Below, piece by piece: positions 1 to 8,688 of a stretch of 64,000 bases of DNA (positions are counted from its first letter, which is position 1; each line of letters opens with the position of its first letter). The notes below the pieces were generated by a model. It was given only the letters and a program-made list of their open reading frames with translations. It was not told the origin of the DNA and ran no database searches. This DNA comes from Flavobacterium psychrophilum (GTDB lineage: Bacteria > Bacteroidota > Bacteroidia > Flavobacteriales > Flavobacteriaceae), in contig CAMCFT010000013.1 in assembly GCA_945874225.1 (NCBI GenBank), positions 1 through 64,000 of the forward strand, read 5' to 3'. The translations under genes were made by a program, and so were the position numbers.

Positions 1-450
1 GCTGATTATTTCTTGATTAAATAAGTCAATAATGGGCGATAAATACAATTTATTTCCAGAAACATTAAATTCTGTTATATCTGTTGCCCATTTTTGATTT
101 GGAGCTTCAGCTTTAAATTTTCTTTTTAGAATATTAGGAGCAATTCTACCTTGTTCTCCTTTGTATGATTTGTATTTTTTTACTCTAATGAGACTTTTTA
201 AACCTAATAATTTCATTAATCGCAATACTGTTTTATGGTTGATAACCATTCCTTTATTGTTTAATTCATAAGTAATTCTCCTATATCCATAGCGCCCTTT
301 ATGTTTGTGATAAATGGACTTTATCATCTCTTTTACTATTTGATATTTATCAGAAGATTTAGTCTTTTTTTGATAATAATAAAAACTACTACGTGCCATA
401 TTTGTTTGATTCAAAAGTAAGTTTAAATCAAATTTATGCCTTAACTCCAT
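1..450 (-). CDS. IS3-family transposase OrfB, 3' end outside window
   Basis: My translation of the minus strand from an ATG at 450 gives about 150 residues running off the window edge without a stop. It shows the helix-turn-helix segment of IS3 OrfB (HKGRYGYRRI) and the start of the rve integrase core (NQKWATDITEF, with the first catalytic Asp). The ATG overlaps the OrfA stop as TAATG, and this frame is -1 relative to OrfA. The frame stays open upstream of the ATG back to the A6G heptamer at 501-507. OrfB is therefore probably made mostly as an OrfAB fusion by -1 frameshifting, with reinitiation at TAATG as an alternative. Confidence 0.88.
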   Translation of the reverse strand, partial: MELRHKFDLNLLLNQTNMARSSFYYYQKKTKSSDKYQIVKEMIKSIYHKHKGRYGYRRITYELNNKGMVINHKTVLRLMKLLGLKSLIRVKKYKSYKGEQGRIAPNILKRKFKAEAPNQKWATDITEFNVSGNKLYLSPIIDLFNQEIIS

Positions 451-977
451 TATGGCTTGCGCTTTCTGGCTTTCTCTTCTGCTTGAATTAAGGCTTGCAA
501 CTTTTTTAGCAATTCGTTCTCACAACGCAATGCTTCATTCTCTAAAAGAAGTTCTTCTTCCCTTGTTAAGGGTTTGTCTGATTTTCGCTTTTTACGTTTA
601 TTGGTATTCATAGATTTTGGTTTGCCTCTGGTTTTTGGGTGTAAGCCTACTAAACCAAAATTAGCAAAATCTTTCTTCCATTTAACAATAATACCAGAAT
701 CAGGGATATTAAATTTTATACTTGAATCTCTCAAAGACAGCAAGTCTTTATCAATTGCTTTTAATACTTTCAATTTAAAATTAACAGAATAGCTTCGGTT
801 CTTTCTTGGTAGCAAACCAATATCGCCATATTGCCTATAAAATCCAACCCATTTACGAATGTTAGATTCATTTAGTCCCTTTTGAGTAGAAACATAATTA
901 CAAGAATAATGTTTCTCTAAAACTAATTTTACGCATTCAAGCTTAAATGCATAATCATACTTGACTTTTCTTTCCAT
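450..977 (-). CDS. IS3-family transposase OrfA
   Basis: A 175-residue DNA-binding subunit with two helix-turn-helix segments. The first lies around residues 10-50 (FKLECVKLVLE through NESNIRKWV), and a second copy around 65-105 has the same layout (FKLKVLKAI through DSGIIVKW). It ends in a leucine-zipper-like coiled coil (EEELLLENEALRCENELLKKL) and a basic tail. This is the usual plan of IS150-type OrfA. It sits just inside the element's terminal repeat and overlaps OrfB by one base. It binds the element ends; transposition also needs OrfB. Confidence 0.9.
   Translation of the reverse strand: MERKVKYDYAFKLECVKLVLEKHYSCNYVSTQKGLNESNIRKWVGFYRQYGDIGLLPRKNRSYSVNFKLKVLKAIDKDLLSLRDSSIKFNIPDSGIIVKWKKDFANFGLVGLHPKTRGKPKSMNTNKRKKRKSDKPLTREEELLLENEALRCENELLKKLQALIQAEEKARKRKP
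501..507 (-). promoter_or_regulatory. programmed -1 frameshift heptamer A AAA AAG
   Basis: On the minus strand the OrfA frame reads CTA AAA AAG TTG at Leu-Lys-Lys-Leu. This contains A AAA AAG, the classical IS3-family slippery heptamer. A -1 shift here enters a frame that stays open through the OrfB ATG and into the integrase domain. I did not identify a convincing stimulatory stem-loop downstream. Confidence 0.75.
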
Positions 978-1107
978 AAAAATACCCCCAAATAGTGTCT
1001 AACTTTTTGGGGGCAGTCTAGTTTATAGCTTGCGGTTTTTTTTGTTTTGAAAAACAATGGGATCCCGAGCCAAGCAATTCGGAAAATCCCTCCGCCGGTT
1101 TTTTAGT

Positions 1108-1137
1108 AATACCATCCCGATTTATCGGGATGGTATT
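1108..1137. repeat. 13-bp perfect hairpin between the IS and the DUF5362 gene
   Basis: The arms AATACCATCCCGA (1108-1120) and TCGGGATGGTATT (1125-1137) enclose a TTTA loop. No intact gene ends just upstream, because the IS lies there. It is either the terminator of a gene displaced by the IS or a dispersed flavobacterial palindrome; a similar TTTATCGGGAT string occurs near 54244. The rest of 1021-1237 shows no gene. Confidence 0.5.
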
Positions 1138-1180
1138 TTGTTTTAGAATACTTTGGAATGAAAGCAAATTGAGTCAAATT

Positions 1181-1213
1181 TTTGTTATTTTCTTATTAAT
1201 TTCATTAGATTTG
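1181..1213 (+). promoter_or_regulatory. Bacteroidetes-type promoter for the DUF5362 gene
   Basis: TTTG at 1181-1184 is followed after 21 bases by TAGATTTG at 1206-1213, which matches the -7 consensus TAnnTTTG. The start codon lies 25 bases downstream. Confidence 0.55.
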
Positions 1214-1237
1214 ATGTCTAACTAAAACAATATCGAT

Positions 1238-1720
1238 ATGGAAGAAATAGTTGAACTATCTGATGAATCTACAGTTGAAGAATTTGAATTACAGTTGAAT
1301 GAATCTGCAAAAGGATTTCTGAAAGAGGCTGCTAAATGGGCGTATTTTTTATCCATTCTGGGTTACATAGGAATTGGTTTAATTGTTTTGGCAGCAATTT
1401 TTGCAGGAACACTGTTTGCATTTATGAGCAATATGAGTCGGGAAATGGGCTCTTTTGCTTCGGTGGGAGGGTCGTTTATAACAGCTTTATATTTGATAAT
1501 AGCTACACTTTATTTCTTTCCGATATATTATCTGAATAGGTTTGCTTTCAATTTAAGGACCGCTTTTCGTGATAATGATTCGGAAACACTAGCGAAATCA
1601 TTCGAATATTTGAAATCACATTATAAGTTTATTGGAATTTTCGCAGTAATTATGTTATGTATTTATGCTTTGATTTTTGCAGGTGTAATTATTGCCGCAA
1701 TAACGGTTGGTCTTAGATAA
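1238..1720 (+). CDS. DUF5362-family membrane protein
   Basis: A 160-residue protein with an acidic N-terminus and three strongly hydrophobic stretches (about residues 35-64, 79-103 and 131-158), so an inner-membrane protein. The overall plan, including NLRTAFRDND and LAKSFEYLKSHYKFIGI between the last two segments, matches the DUF5362 family of Bacteroidetes. Its biochemical role is unknown. It is a single-gene unit with its own promoter and a strong bidirectional terminator shared with the convergent lipoprotein gene. Confidence 0.75.
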   Translation: MEEIVELSDESTVEEFELQLNESAKGFLKEAAKWAYFLSILGYIGIGLIVLAAIFAGTLFAFMSNMSREMGSFASVGGSFITALYLIIATLYFFPIYYLNRFAFNLRTAFRDNDSETLAKSFEYLKSHYKFIGIFAVIMLCIYALIFAGVIIAAITVGLR

Positions 1721-1738
1721 ATATTTCTGTTTATAATA

Positions 1739-1775
1739 CAAAACCAGTCTTGTTTCAAAAACAAGACTGGTTTTG
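1739..1775. terminator. bidirectional terminator
   Basis: A 17-bp perfect stem (1739-1755 with 1759-1775) with a three-base loop. Its AAAA/TTTT flanks serve both the DUF5362 gene and the convergent DUF4369 lipoprotein gene. Confidence 0.85.
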
Positions 1776-1797
1776 TATTTATAGGGCTAAATTAAGT

Positions 1798-2508
1798 TTA
1801 TTTCTGAACTTTAATTTTTGCTACATATTGAGTTAGTTTTTTGCCGTAAAGCGATTGAGCCACTTTTGGCGACATTGATTTTTGAATGGTATCTAAATAT
1901 TTGATATTGATATCATAAATATCAGATAGAGCAATGTATGGAGATACTTCGTATTCTCTATTATTTATAGCGAAATTAGTGGCGAATAAATATTTACGTT
2001 TGGTGTTGTTATCCTGTTTTATATTTATACTATCTAATGCTTTTGAGTTATTGCTTTTGATGGCATTGAATTTTTGTTCAATCATATCGAGATTTTCATC
2101 TCTAAAACGTGTGTTTATTTTTAGATACTCTTCATATTTTTCTTGATTTTTAGAACCAGTTATTTTCGCGCTTGAAATGTAAGAATCCAGGTTGGTGTCA
2201 ATATTTATATTTCCAGGTTCGGCAAAAAACAAAATATTATTGTCCATTGAATTTGTCACCCCTCTGTCTAAAAATAAATAGAGCATCTCAGCTGATTTCA
2301 AGTCTATGTCAGTTTCAAATTTTGAATCACCATCAATAGTAATGGTGTCAATTGCAACAAGACTGGTATCGACCACTCTTTGTATGTATAAAGTTCCTTT
2401 TTTTAAACCTTTGATATTTCCGGTAAGATGTAGATTTGTTTTTGATACTTCCTTGTTACAAGAAGCTAAAAGCAGAAGAGTAAAGAAGGCCAGAATAGAT
2501 TTTTTCAT
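1798..2508 (-). CDS. DUF4369-domain lipoprotein
   Basis: The start was placed at MKKSILAFF (2508) rather than the upstream in-frame ATG at 2529, because it begins a normal lipoprotein signal peptide with the lipobox LLASC. The mature N-terminus (LTGNIKGLKKGTLYIQR through DSKFETDIDL) matches DUF4369, the domain that usually precedes a thioredoxin fold in Bacteroidetes TlpA/AhpC-like lipoproteins. No CxxC motif follows, and the remaining 130 or so residues are helical and charged, so this is a DUF4369 protein without a recognisable thioredoxin domain. Probably periplasmic and membrane-anchored; function unknown. Confidence 0.75.
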   Translation of the reverse strand: MKKSILAFFTLLLLASCNKEVSKTNLHLTGNIKGLKKGTLYIQRVVDTSLVAIDTITIDGDSKFETDIDLKSAEMLYLFLDRGVTNSMDNNILFFAEPGNINIDTNLDSYISSAKITGSKNQEKYEEYLKINTRFRDENLDMIEQKFNAIKSNNSKALDSINIKQDNNTKRKYLFATNFAINNREYEVSPYIALSDIYDINIKYLDTIQKSMSPKVAQSLYGKKLTQYVAKIKVQK

Positions 2509-2672
2509 TAGTATTTTTATTTTTTGCAAAATAAAGCAAATTGTTGGAAATAGCAGCTATTGTACTGTCGGAATTTCATATATGTAAAAGTTATTTTTTA
2601 GCGGTCCTATATGGTATCGGTTTTTTTTGGTGATTGCTTGCGCAAACGACCTATTAATGGCGATTTCATAAT

Positions 2673-2705
2673 AAATCCCAATCTATCTGAAATAAATTGG
2701 GATTT
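2673..2705 (-). terminator. terminator of the M61 peptidase gene
   Basis: AAATCCCAAT (2673-2682) pairs with ATTGGGATTT (2696-2705), just downstream of the peptidase stop on the minus strand. Confidence 0.7.
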
Positions 2706-2724
2706 TATGAATTAATGATTTGTT

Positions 2725-4584
2725 TTATTCTTTTAACCAAGCTTCTTTCAATGTTGCTTTTGCCGCATCTGTTGCTTTGAAACTTTGTTTTTCTTCATAT
2801 GGAAGTTTTACTTTTCCTTTAATGATTTGTTCTTTACCCTCACGTTTTATTTTTACACTAATAGGGTCGTTTTCCTTCCACTTTTCGCTTTCCATAATCA
2901 TATCATAAATGTTTTCTAAAGAATAAACTTTATCATTGATTGCCAACAAGATATCTCCACCTTTTATACCAAGATTGGTATAGAAATCATTTAATTCTAT
3001 ATTTGGAATAATATTGATTTCTTTGGTCGAATGGTTTACTGTAATGTAAGGTACTTGACCTTTTAAGAAAACATTTGTTGGTACTTTTGTTGTCGATTTT
3101 GTCACTCCAACTTTTGCTAAATACGTATCATATGGAATAGGAGTTGGTCCAGAAGCATAGGTTTTTAAGAAATCACCCACTTCAGAATAAGTCAATTCGG
3201 TGATTTTTGCAAAAAGTTCATCATCATTAAATGCTTTGGAAACGCCATACTCACTAGATAATTTCTGCATTAAGTCTAGAATACCTCTTTTACCATTGCT
3301 ATTTTCTCTAATAATTATATCCAAACACATTCCTATCAATGCTCCTTTTTCGTACACATTCAAATATTGCGTTTTATAAGGCTCTACAAATACATTTTTA
3401 CTCATTGTTGTAAATGGCATTGTGTCATTCATTTTGTTTGCGTTTTCAATTTTTCCAGCAATTCTGGTGTAAAATTCACTTTCATCAATTAATCCTTGAT
3501 TGATTTGAAAAAGGTTAGCAAAATACTCGGTAACACCTTCATACATCCATAAATGTTCGGACATTTTTGGTGCATTATAATCGAAATTTTGAATTTCTTC
3601 AGAATGAATCGTCAATGGCGTTACAATATGAAAAAACTCATGCGAAACAACATCTTTCAGCTCTTTGGTCAATGCCTCTGTAGGCATCATTTCAGGAAAA
3701 ACAACAGTTGTTGCAGTTGGGTGTTCCAATGCTCCAAAACCCTGAGCGTCATCTTTCATTGTAGATAGATACAATAATACACTGTATTTCTTGGTAGTAT
3801 TTATTGAACCTAAAAAATGTTTTTGAGCTGTCATTACCTTTTTCATTTCAGGTGTAATGCTTTCGGCAGTAATTTTTCCGTTAGGAGAATAAACCGCAAT
3901 TTGAATTTCCATATCATCAACAGCAAAGGAGGTATAATTTGGTTTAGAATACATAATTGGATTCTCAACTAATTCTGCATAACGTGAAGTCACAAACAAA
4001 TCGTTTGTTGTAGCCGGGTCTTGGTCAGTCATTGAAGTTGCTCCCCAAAGTTCTGATGGATGCGAAATATTTACTTTATAAGGAGTGGTCATAAAATTTG
4101 TAAAATAACCCACAAAACAATGTGTGTTGAGCATTACATTTTTGCCTGTATCGATATTCGATCCTGACGGTGAAAAAATATCTTGACTACCAAAACCTCT
4201 ACCTTTTTCGGTATCGTAAGTATCGTTTACCAAATAAGTAATTTTATCCAAGTTTTTCGCATTGGCAATTGACCAAGAATTCTCATCTGTTTTTTTTACA
4301 GTCAATAAATTCCCTTTTTTATCAAAGGCCTTTAAATCAACTATATATCTTCCAAAATTATCTTCTGAATAGGTTCCAGGAACTGTTTTTGGAACGTGAT
4401 AGGTGATTTCATCTGTTTTGATTTTTGGAGATTTTACAGTAACCAAAACTTTGTCTTCTTTTATTTCATTTAGATTAATGTTAACCTGAACTTCTTCTTT
4501 TATAGAAGAGGCAACAGAAGAACTCGTAGTTTTACAGCCCCATAGAGCTGATGCGAATGCAAGTGCAAAAATTATTTTTTTCAT
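2725..4584 (-). CDS. M61-family metallopeptidase lipoprotein with PDZ domain
   Basis: 619 residues. Lipobox LWGC (Cys17) gives a lipoprotein. Residues about 50-200 form the M61 N-terminal beta domain. The catalytic domain carries GALEH (about 285-289), the zinc motif HEFFH (315-319) and the third ligand in YEGVTEYF (Glu349). A PDZ domain follows at about 505-580 (NIELNDFYTNLGIKGGDILLAI). Length and order match the glycyl-aminopeptidase-like M61 family, which act in the periplasm or at the surface on N-terminal Gly/Ala of peptides; the substrate here is unknown. Monocistronic, with its own terminator. Confidence 0.9.
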   Translation of the reverse strand: MKKIIFALAFASALWGCKTTSSSVASSIKEEVQVNINLNEIKEDKVLVTVKSPKIKTDEITYHVPKTVPGTYSEDNFGRYIVDLKAFDKKGNLLTVKKTDENSWSIANAKNLDKITYLVNDTYDTEKGRGFGSQDIFSPSGSNIDTGKNVMLNTHCFVGYFTNFMTTPYKVNISHPSELWGATSMTDQDPATTNDLFVTSRYAELVENPIMYSKPNYTSFAVDDMEIQIAVYSPNGKITAESITPEMKKVMTAQKHFLGSINTTKKYSVLLYLSTMKDDAQGFGALEHPTATTVVFPEMMPTEALTKELKDVVSHEFFHIVTPLTIHSEEIQNFDYNAPKMSEHLWMYEGVTEYFANLFQINQGLIDESEFYTRIAGKIENANKMNDTMPFTTMSKNVFVEPYKTQYLNVYEKGALIGMCLDIIIRENSNGKRGILDLMQKLSSEYGVSKAFNDDELFAKITELTYSEVGDFLKTYASGPTPIPYDTYLAKVGVTKSTTKVPTNVFLKGQVPYITVNHSTKEINIIPNIELNDFYTNLGIKGGDILLAINDKVYSLENIYDMIMESEKWKENDPISVKIKREGKEQIIKGKVKLPYEEKQSFKATDAAKATLKEAWLKE

Positions 4585-4682
4585 TTATTTTGATTATTAG
4601 TTTGACTATTTGACTTTGAAAGGATGAGATTGTTACAGCCTATTGTGGATATTATGGATTTGGAAAAGTAATAATAAAAAAA

Positions 4683-4701
4683 ACTCCTGATATTCAGGAG
4701 T
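4683..4701 (-). terminator. terminator of the DUF2805 gene
   Basis: ACTCCTGA / TCAGGAGT hairpin with a 3-base loop. On the minus strand it is followed by a run of T, the complement of the A tract at 4675-4682. Confidence 0.85.
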
Positions 4702-4708
4702 TTAATTT

Positions 4709-4987
4709 TTAATCTAGTTTATTTTTTATATAATATTTACCGTCTAATTCTTCGTCAAAATCATCAATTTTAGCAGGTTTAGGTTTAGGCTTACTTGCTA
4801 AAGCTTTCTTTTTCCACATTTCAAATTTTTCTGCGGGCATCTTTTTTTTCATGATCTCAAGAACCTCTTTTTCGGCTAAGCCAAATTCTTTTTTGATAAT
4901 TTCAAAAGGGTTTTTTTCCTCTAAGGCAAACGTAACAAGTTTTTCTGTTTGTTCCCAGTTTAATTCTGTGCGGTTACTCTTCTTCAT
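4709..4987 (-). CDS. DUF2805 / TIGR03643 family protein
   Basis: 92 residues. The core NRTELNWEQTEKLVTFALEE, then FEIIKKEFGLAEKEVLEIMKKKM and FEMWKKKA, is typical of the TIGR03643/DUF2805 family of small cytosolic proteins in Bacteroidetes and proteobacteria. It has a helix-turn-helix-like look, but no function is established. A Lys/Pro-rich linker leads to an acidic tail ending YYIKNKLD. Transcribed alone and closed by a clear terminator. Confidence 0.8.
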   Translation of the reverse strand: MKKSNRTELNWEQTEKLVTFALEEKNPFEIIKKEFGLAEKEVLEIMKKKMPAEKFEMWKKKALASKPKPKPAKIDDFDEELDGKYYIKNKLD

Positions 4988-5101
4988 TAGGTGAAAATTA
5001 ATTCAATTATTTAAAGGTTATTGATTAATAGGTTTGTTTTCAAATTATTGACCAATATTAATAAAAATAATAATTACTTTTTTATCTAAAGCCAATTTTT
5101 T

Positions 5102-5938
5102 TTATGGTTTTTTGATATTTTCTGCAGAACGATGTTCTTGGAATGGTATTTTTAATAAATTATTCAATTGATTGTTCTCTTCAGTCTTCATATAGGTATC
5201 AATTCCGTATATGATTTTGTCTTTTGAAATTGTCATAAATGTGCCAAATATTCGATCCCAAATCGAAAAAATATTTCCATAATTACTGTCAGTATAAGGC
5301 AATGTATTATGATGGTGCACTTTGTGCATATCTGGTGAAACTATTAAATAACTCAAAAAAACATCTAATTTTTTAGGCAACGCAATATTAGCATGAGTGA
5401 ATTGTGTGGAAACAACGGATATTGTCTGATACATAAAAACGAGCCACATTGGTGCACCAACAATTAAAACACCGAGAGTTGTAAACACAAATCGGATGAC
5501 ACTTTCTCCTGGATGATGTCTGTTTCCCGAAGTTGTATCGACCCAAGTATCAGTATGATGAATCAAGTGAAATCGCCAAAGAAATTTGACTTTATGCTCA
5601 ATTAAATGCACCAAATAAGCTCCGATTAAATCCATTAATAACAACCCAATCAGTGCATAAAACCATAAAGGCATTGACGGGAGCCATTGTAAAACGCCAA
5701 AATTATTGGTAATAGTCCAATCGGAAGTTTTTAATAAAATAAAGGCTAAAGAAAAATTAATAAGAATGGTTGTTAGTGTTAGAAACAGGTTTATCCCGGC
5801 ATGATGCCATTTTTTATAAGTAAACTTAAATAAAGGAAAAGCATTTTCTATCAGCCAAAAAATAGTGATTCCGCTTACTAGAATTAGACTTCTATGGGAT
5901 GAAGGAATAGAGGAAAAATAAGAAACGATTTCATTCAT
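5102..5938 (-). CDS. sterol desaturase / fatty acid hydroxylase family membrane protein
   Basis: 278 residues with four or more membrane segments. It carries the eight-histidine di-iron signature of the fatty acid hydroxylase superfamily: HLIEH (HX3H type), HLIHH (HX2HH), NRHHPGE, and a distal HKVHHH. These enzymes use O2 to hydroxylate or desaturate lipids at the membrane; the substrate (fatty acid, carotenoid or other) cannot be told from sequence. It lies 47 bases after the AlkB-like gene on the same strand, so the two may be cotranscribed. Confidence 0.85.
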   Translation of the reverse strand: MNEIVSYFSSIPSSHRSLILVSGITIFWLIENAFPLFKFTYKKWHHAGINLFLTLTTILINFSLAFILLKTSDWTITNNFGVLQWLPSMPLWFYALIGLLLMDLIGAYLVHLIEHKVKFLWRFHLIHHTDTWVDTTSGNRHHPGESVIRFVFTTLGVLIVGAPMWLVFMYQTISVVSTQFTHANIALPKKLDVFLSYLIVSPDMHKVHHHNTLPYTDSNYGNIFSIWDRIFGTFMTISKDKIIYGIDTYMKTEENNQLNNLLKIPFQEHRSAENIKKP

Positions 5939-5985
5939 AATTCAAATATTTGGTTTCAAATCTAATGATTTTTATATCATCTTAA

Positions 5986-6588
5986 TTATTCAATTACGCG
6001 AAATGTTAGATTTATTCTGGAACCAATTGGTTTTGACGTTTTCGGAATTTGGTGTTTCCAGAAATGCTGGGTTGTTCCTTTCATTATCAATAAACTTCCA
6101 TGTTCGAGTAGGATGCTTTTTTTCTGGTCTTTGTATGAATTATGTTTCAACTGAAAAACACGCTCTGAACCAAAACTCACTGAGGCAATTACGGGATTTG
6201 TTCCTAATTCTTTTTCGTTATCAGCATGCCAGCCGTTGCTATCTTTTCCGTCGCGATACTGATTGAGTAAAACTGTGGTGAAATTCGTTTCGGTAACACT
6301 TTCGACATTGGATTTTATCTTTTGCAAAAGCAGGTTCCAAGGATGTGGCTGCATTTTTATATTCGAATAAGAATACGGTTTTCCTTCATTTCCAAATAAA
6401 GCTGTTAGACGAGGTTGTGGATGTATTTTTCCAAAAACTTTTATATCATCCTGTTGCCAAGGAATATCATCTGTTAATTGAGCAAAAATAGCATCGGCCT
6501 CATTTTTGTCAAAAAAATGAGGATAATAAATAATTTCTGCATCTGGCAAATGGAGAATTATTGGTTCCGATTGAAAAAGTAAATTCAT
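5986..6588 (-). CDS. AlkB-like 2-oxoglutarate/Fe(II) dioxygenase
   Basis: 200 residues, the usual size of AlkB-type nucleic-acid demethylases. Metal ligands are visible as GWHAD (HxD) and the distal His in TQHFWKHQIP. The 2-oxoglutarate-binding arginines lie in GSRINLTFR, and the substrate-side NQYRDGKDSNGWH motif is family-typical. The expected role is oxidative removal of alkyl lesions from DNA or RNA. It precedes the fatty acid hydroxylase gene by a short gap; the link may be positional only. Confidence 0.88.
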   Translation of the reverse strand: MNLLFQSEPIILHLPDAEIIYYPHFFDKNEADAIFAQLTDDIPWQQDDIKVFGKIHPQPRLTALFGNEGKPYSYSNIKMQPHPWNLLLQKIKSNVESVTETNFTTVLLNQYRDGKDSNGWHADNEKELGTNPVIASVSFGSERVFQLKHNSYKDQKKSILLEHGSLLIMKGTTQHFWKHQIPKTSKPIGSRINLTFRVIE

Positions 6589-6659
6589 TATACAAAAATA
6601 AAGAGAAAAGTGAAGATTTTACATTTACTTTTCTCTTTAAAATATATTTTAAAAATGGA

Positions 6660-7367
6660 TTAAGCCTCTGAATTGTCTTGCAGTAGATTTTTATATATCA
6701 AACCAGCTACAATTGCGCCTAATATTGGCGCAAGCCAGAATAACCAAACTTGAGATAATGGCTCTCCGCCTACAAATAATGCCTGAGACAAAGAACGAGC
6801 AGGATTTACAGAAGTATTAGTAATAGGAATACTGATTAAGTGAATTAATGTTAAAGCTAATCCAATTGCGATACCAGCAAATTTTCCGTTAGCAAATTTA
6901 TCAGTTGCGCCTAGAATCACAAGAAGAAAAAATAGTGTCAACATAAATTCTGCTATAAAAGCCGATTGCATAGAATAACCATCAGGAGAAAAAGCACCAA
7001 AACCATTGGAAGCAAAAGCACCAGCTTTAGTAGCATCAATTGCAAAACCAGCTTTTCCAGAAGCGATAGCGAATAATGTCCCTGCAGCTGCAACAGCTCC
7101 AATACATTGTGCAATAATGTAAGGCACTAATTCTTTGGCAGAAAAACGGCCTCCAGCCCATAATCCAAAAGAAACTGCTGGATTAAAATGACCCCCAGAA
7201 ATATGGCCTACAGCATATGCCATTGTCAAAACTGTTAAACCAAATGCAAGAGAAACCCCTACGAATCCAATTCCTAAATCAGGAATTCCGGCAGCAAAAA
7301 GTGCGCTACCACAACCACCAAAAACTAACCAATACGTACCAAAAAATTCAGCCAATAATTTTCTCAT
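6660..7367 (-). CDS. aqpZ: aquaporin Z water channel
   Basis: 235 residues, six membrane segments in two inverted halves, each with an NPA box: [11 protein letters not shown] and [10 protein letters not shown]. The Thr-Ser-Val before the second NPA and the Arg immediately after it fit the narrow selectivity filter of water-specific AqpZ rather than a glycerol facilitator. Integral inner-membrane protein, single gene, start at the Met of [18 protein letters not shown]. Confidence 0.93.
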   Translation of the reverse strand: MRKLLAEFFGTYWLVFGGCGSALFAAGIPDLGIGFVGVSLAFGLTVLTMAYAVGHISGGHFNPAVSFGLWAGGRFSAKELVPYIIAQCIGAVAAAGTLFAIASGKAGFAIDATKAGAFASNGFGAFSPDGYSMQSAFIAEFMLTLFFLLVILGATDKFANGKFAGIAIGLALTLIHLISIPITNTSVNPARSLSQALFVGGEPLSQVWLFWLAPILGAIVAGLIYKNLLQDNSEA

Positions 7368-7516
7368 AATGTTAAATTTAGATTGTTAATTAAAACGAAA
7401 TTAAGTTAAAAGATTATCTAAACCAAAATTATTCGTTAAATTACTCACTTAAACACCTACTTATTAGATGTTTAGGTCAGCAGGTCCAAAATTTATTTTA
7501 TCGATGAGAATTGAAA

Positions 7517-7747
7517 TCAGTTGCTTCGGAAATGTTTTGTTAAGTAATAAATATTTACTCCTAATATGAAGGTATTGGAAATGATTATTGGCCAGGATGT
7601 CACTAACATAATACCATAAACAACAAATAATATTGCTCCAATTGAATTTATGATTCGTAATGTATTAATATTTTTCATTAGAAATGAAATCATTAATACT
7701 AATGATGCTAAGTAACCTACCCATTCTGTTAAAGAAATATCAAACAT
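7517..7747 (-). CDS. small YgjV-like membrane protein
   Basis: 76 residues with three hydrophobic segments and the pattern EWVGYLASLVLMISFLMKNINTLRIINSIG, then SWPIIISN. It resembles the YgjV / SemiSWEET-like small membrane proteins common in flavobacteria. It may be a half-transporter that dimerises, but no substrate is supported by the sequence. Confidence 0.65.
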   Translation of the reverse strand: MFDISLTEWVGYLASLVLMISFLMKNINTLRIINSIGAILFVVYGIMLVTSWPIIISNTFILGVNIYYLTKHFRSN

Positions 7748-7853
7748 TTTTATTTTTTTTTAGTGAGGTGTAAAAATAGGGTATAGTTATGAGTTGAATG
7801 GTACAAGTTTTAAGTTTTTTAGAACAATATTTCAACTGCTTCTTATTCAAATT

Positions 7854-8510
7854 TTAGTCGTGTTCGCAAGAGCAATATTTATTGTGTTTCGCTTTTTCGA
7901 AACATTCTTTACCTTCTTTAAACGCAAAATAAGCGAGTCCAAGTGTTCCAAAACTGTCAATATAAGCGAAGTTTGTCAGTTCATATATTCCGCTGCTAAT
8001 TAGTAAAACGATAGACATATAAATGCAAACTTTTGTACATTCAGCATCAGCGAGGATGGCTTCGGAGTCTAATTCTTTTCCCACTTTTTTCTTTTCTATA
8101 ATTAATACCCACATTATTATGATGGAAGCAAGAGCAATTATGACTCCCCAAAAAGTAGTCTCGGGTTTGTTTCCTGTCCAAATGTTATAAAAAGCAGATG
8201 TTACCATTCCGATAACCAGTGCATAAAATGAAAATCCTGTTATTCGTAAAGCGGTTTTTTCAAAACTGTCTCTATTACTATTAGGATTTGACTGAATGCG
8301 GAGCACCATATGGGCAATTCCAAGTCCGGAAATTACTTCTATAAAACTGTCTATTCCAAAACCAAATAATGCTAAACTTTCATCTTCATAACCAAAATAA
8401 GCAGAAACAAGTCCTTCTATGATGTTGTATATAATCGTGAAAAGTGCCAATCCGAAAGCTAATTTGTAAAGACGTTTTTTTTGGGTTGCAGAAATTGGGT
8501 TTAGCTCCAT
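7854..8510 (-). CDS. cation transporter, CDF-like
   Basis: 218 residues, about six hydrophobic segments. The second contains FGFGIDSFIEVISG, corresponding to the acidic metal-site segment of cation diffusion facilitators. The family's cytoplasmic C-terminal domain is missing; instead the protein ends in a short Cys/His-rich tail (HNKYCSCEHD) that could bind metal. The likely role is export of a divalent metal cation; the ion is not identifiable. Confidence 0.7.
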   Translation of the reverse strand: MELNPISATQKKRLYKLAFGLALFTIIYNIIEGLVSAYFGYEDESLALFGFGIDSFIEVISGLGIAHMVLRIQSNPNSNRDSFEKTALRITGFSFYALVIGMVTSAFYNIWTGNKPETTFWGVIIALASIIIMWVLIIEKKKVGKELDSEAILADAECTKVCIYMSIVLLISSGIYELTNFAYIDSFGTLGLAYFAFKEGKECFEKAKHNKYCSCEHD

Positions 8511-8688
8511 ATTTTTTATTTTTTTTGATGGTGTTGTATCAAGTTGTTTTTTTATTATATAATTAATATTTTATTAAAATTAAGTTTAAATAAATGGTTT
8601 TTAAATAAATAATGATTAATTAATACAAAGATGTATTGTAAAGTCTAAAATTATGATACATTACATTCCTTTTTAAATTGCAAAATTA

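Larger units (their letters stand above)
1..1020 (-). mobile_element. IS3-family (IS150-like) insertion sequence, partial
   Basis: Two overlapping transposase frames on the minus strand form an IS3-type element whose 3' part lies outside the window. The upstream end is seen as an inverted-repeat-like terminus at about 992-1020: read on the minus strand it begins near AGACTGCCCCC and continues AAAAAGTTAGACAC, a pattern usual for IS150-group ends. The other end and any target-site duplication cannot be seen, so the exact boundary is uncertain by a few bases. Confidence 0.85.

Noticed and set aside
574..792. Plus-strand open frame in the IS element
   Set aside because: Antisense shadow of OrfA with no start context or family match.
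1021..1107. Possible remnant of a gene interrupted by the IS
   Set aside because: I could not recognise any coding frame or RNA in these 87 bases.
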